A stretch of DNA of 6,700 bases. Source: an uncultured Thalassospira sp. Lineage in GTDB: Bacteria > Pseudomonadota > Alphaproteobacteria > Rhodospirillales_A > Thalassospiraceae. This document shows, in pieces, positions 5,717-6,700 of this stretch. A program made the translations under genes and the position numbers. Within the stretch, counting starts at the first letter, position 1, and each line of letters begins with the position of its first letter. Under the pieces are notes generated by a model. The model saw only the letters and a program-made list of their open reading frames with translations, ran no database searches and was not told the origin of the DNA. The stretch lies in NCBI GenBank assembly GCA_946885765.1, contig CAMPHD010000185.1, positions 1-6,700 of the forward strand, given 5' to 3'.

Positions 5717-6193
5717 TCAGTTCACAACTTCCCAACTGCCGTCGGGCTTGCGGCACGCTGTGCCATAGGCCTCTTCCTGCTTGCCGCCAATTGTGACGGT
5801 TTGCTGGTATTCACGGCAGTAATCCTGGGTTTTTGGCTCCTGATAGGTGCGGGTCGGGGTGACCGTACCACGAACACCGGTATCGGGATTGTTCCAGGTC
5901 GAAGTCTGGCCAGTGGGGGCGCTTTCAAGTGTGCGCTGGGTGTTTTGCGCCATGATGGCCCGGTCGGCATTGTCAAGAGACTTGCCGACTTCACCGCCGA
6001 TAAAGGCACCGGCAAGCGTGCCGAGTGCCACACCGACAAGCTGCCCGGACCCTTTGCCGAACTGCGCACCGGCAACGGCACCACCAACCGCGCCCAAAAG
6101 GGTGCCTGCGGTTTGTTTCTGGCCCTGATCCTGTGCGCAACCGGCAATAAAGGCGGTCATCATGACGGGGATTACGATATGACGGAATTTCAT
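5717..6193 (-). CDS. Glycine-zipper outer-membrane lipoprotein, Rickettsia 17 kDa surface antigen family
   Basis: The product is a 158-residue lipoprotein. A short positively charged and hydrophobic signal (residues 1-18) ends in the lipobox IAGC, giving Cys19 as the lipidated residue. Ala at the next position suggests sorting to the outer membrane. Residues ~29-71 form a glycine-zipper double helix (TLLGAVGGAVAGAQFGKGSG, then VGVALGTLAGAFIGGEVG), as in the Rickettsia 17 kDa antigen/2TM glycine-zipper family. The C-terminal part carries the family hallmarks: NNPDTG (101-106), VTPTRTY (111-117), DYCREYQQTV (124-133), AYGTACRKPDGSWEVV (142-157). Cys126 and Cys147 could form a disulfide. The ATG at 6193 is chosen because the signal peptide begins there and an AAGGTAGG purine run precedes it; the frame stays open further upstream without coding character. 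The precise function of the family is unknown; an envelope structural role is likely. It diverges from pdxH. Confidence 0.93.
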   Translation of the reverse strand: MKFRHIVIPVMMTAFIAGCAQDQGQKQTAGTLLGAVGGAVAGAQFGKGSGQLVGVALGTLAGAFIGGEVGKSLDNADRAIMAQNTQRTLESAPTGQTSTWNNPDTGVRGTVTPTRTYQEPKTQDYCREYQQTVTIGGKQEEAYGTACRKPDGSWEVVN

Positions 6194-6233
6194 ATTTTTT
6201 TGCCTACCTTGTCTTTCCTGTCCCAACCGATAT

Positions 6234-6251
6234 GTTCTGTATCTACGGAAC
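6234..6251. promoter_or_regulatory. Imperfect palindrome between the lipoprotein gene and pdxH
   Basis: GTTCTGTAT (6234-6242) abuts CTACGGAAC (6243-6251), and the arms agree as an inverted repeat at 7 of 9 positions. It sits in the 148-bp divergent gap, 41 bp before the lipoprotein ATG and about 90 bp before pdxH. It could be a repressor site. Neither gene in this gap has a promoter I could call with confidence; the best guesses are TATATC at 6275-6280 for pdxH and TTCGAA-16 bp-TATACG on the minus strand. Confidence 0.3.
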
Positions 6252-6341
6252 GATCTTGCTTGTGTCGTTTCACGTATATCCAAAACCCGTATCTTTCGAA
6301 TTTGGTGCGGATTTTGAACTATCAAAGGAATCCTGACCCCA

Positions 6342-6700
6342 ATGGACGAAAAAAATACGCCAAAAATTGGGCATGAAGCCCACGCGGTTCCATTCGATCT
6401 GTTTGACGTGTGGTTTAACGAGGCAAAAAACAAGGAAAAACCGTATCCAGATGCGATGACGCTGGCCACAGCAGATGCGCAAGGGCGGCCTTCTGCGCGG
6501 ATTGTCCTGCTTAAGGGGTTCGATCAACGGGGTTTTGTTTTTTATACCAATTATGAAAGCCGCAAGGGCGATCAGCTTGCCGAAAACAGCTTTGCCGCGC
6601 TGTGCTTCCACTGGAAATCATTGGAAAAATGCGTGCGCATCGAAGGGGCTGTTACCAAGGTCGACGGGGCGGAATCGGATGAATATTTCTCATCCCGCCC
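6342..6700 (+). CDS. pdxH: Pyridoxamine/pyridoxine 5'-phosphate oxidase, N-terminal part (partial)
   Basis: PdxH oxidises pyridoxine or pyridoxamine 5'-phosphate to pyridoxal 5'-phosphate (PLP) with FMN and oxygen, the final and salvage step of vitamin B6 synthesis in the cytoplasm. The window holds 119 complete codons of an enzyme usually around 200 residues long. Visible family features are [12 protein letters not shown] (34-45), the FMN-binding segment RIVLLKGFD (53-61), [15 protein letters not shown] (65-79), and [14 protein letters not shown] (89-102). The frame then reads DEYFSSRP at the right edge, equivalent to the YFHSRP of E. coli PdxH. The ATG at 6342 has AAAGGAA at 6324-6330, at a rather long spacing. 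The open end is the window boundary, not a truncation I can judge. Confidence 0.96.
   Translation, partial: MDEKNTPKIGHEAHAVPFDLFDVWFNEAKNKEKPYPDAMTLATADAQGRPSARIVLLKGFDQRGFVFYTNYESRKGDQLAENSFAALCFHWKSLEKCVRIEGAVTKVDGAESDEYFSSR

Noticed and set aside
6194..6469. N-terminal extension of the lipoprotein frame beyond 6193
   Set aside because: The lipoprotein signal peptide must be N-terminal, and the added region crosses the pdxH start on the other strand.
1..6700. CRISPR array, insertion sequence, prophage, tRNA, rRNA or riboswitch
   Set aside because: No repeated units with spacers, transposase or integrase coding, cloverleaf or rRNA-like sequence was seen; gaps between genes are under about 210 bp and explained by promoters and terminators.

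Overview
The window reads as ordinary chromosomal core of an alphaproteobacterium. Moderate GC, short intergenic gaps, a Rickettsia-type 17 kDa surface-antigen lipoprotein, an alphaproteobacterial-style FabI and a fabI-aroC neighbourhood all point there. A Rhodospirillales member of the Thalassospira kind is my best guess, from overall impression only. I see no insertion sequence, phage gene, CRISPR array, tRNA or rRNA.

Layout, left to right. On the minus strand lie the first codons of aroC (chorismate synthase, cut by the window edge), preceded in transcription order by fabI (enoyl-ACP reductase), with an intrinsic terminator between them. fabI diverges from a plus-strand YihY/BrkB-type membrane protein that carries a soluble winged-helix-like tail. 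That gene converges, with only 9 bp between stop codons, on a minus-strand MscS-family channel with a long multi-helix N-terminal membrane region. The channel diverges from a SlyA-type MarR regulator. A perfect 18-bp palindrome lies between the -35 and -10 elements of the regulator's predicted promoter. The regulator and a type II (zinc-finger-less) DnaJ/CbpA-like co-chaperone converge on one shared hairpin terminator. Upstream of the co-chaperone, with its own terminator, is the 17 kDa-antigen-like lipoprotein. It diverges from pdxH (pyridoxamine-phosphate oxidase), which runs off the right edge.

Functionally this is mostly housekeeping: aromatic precursor synthesis (aroC), fatty-acid elongation (fabI), PLP supply (pdxH), protein folding (J-protein), envelope components (lipoprotein, YihY protein) and osmotic protection (MscS-type channel), plus one small transcription factor that is probably self-regulated. 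From memory, pdxH, a DnaJ-like gene, fabI and aroC lie near each other in many alphaproteobacteria, so the YihY, MscS and SlyA genes may be additions to that backbone. Nearly every gene appears to be its own transcription unit, with promoters in the divergent gaps and terminators in several of the others.

I found no convincing new multi-gene system. The observations most worth a second look are the SlyA palindrome, the winged-helix tail on the YihY protein, the candidate heat-shock-like promoter of the J-protein, and an unexplained AGGAGG with an in-frame TTG upstream of the YihY gene.
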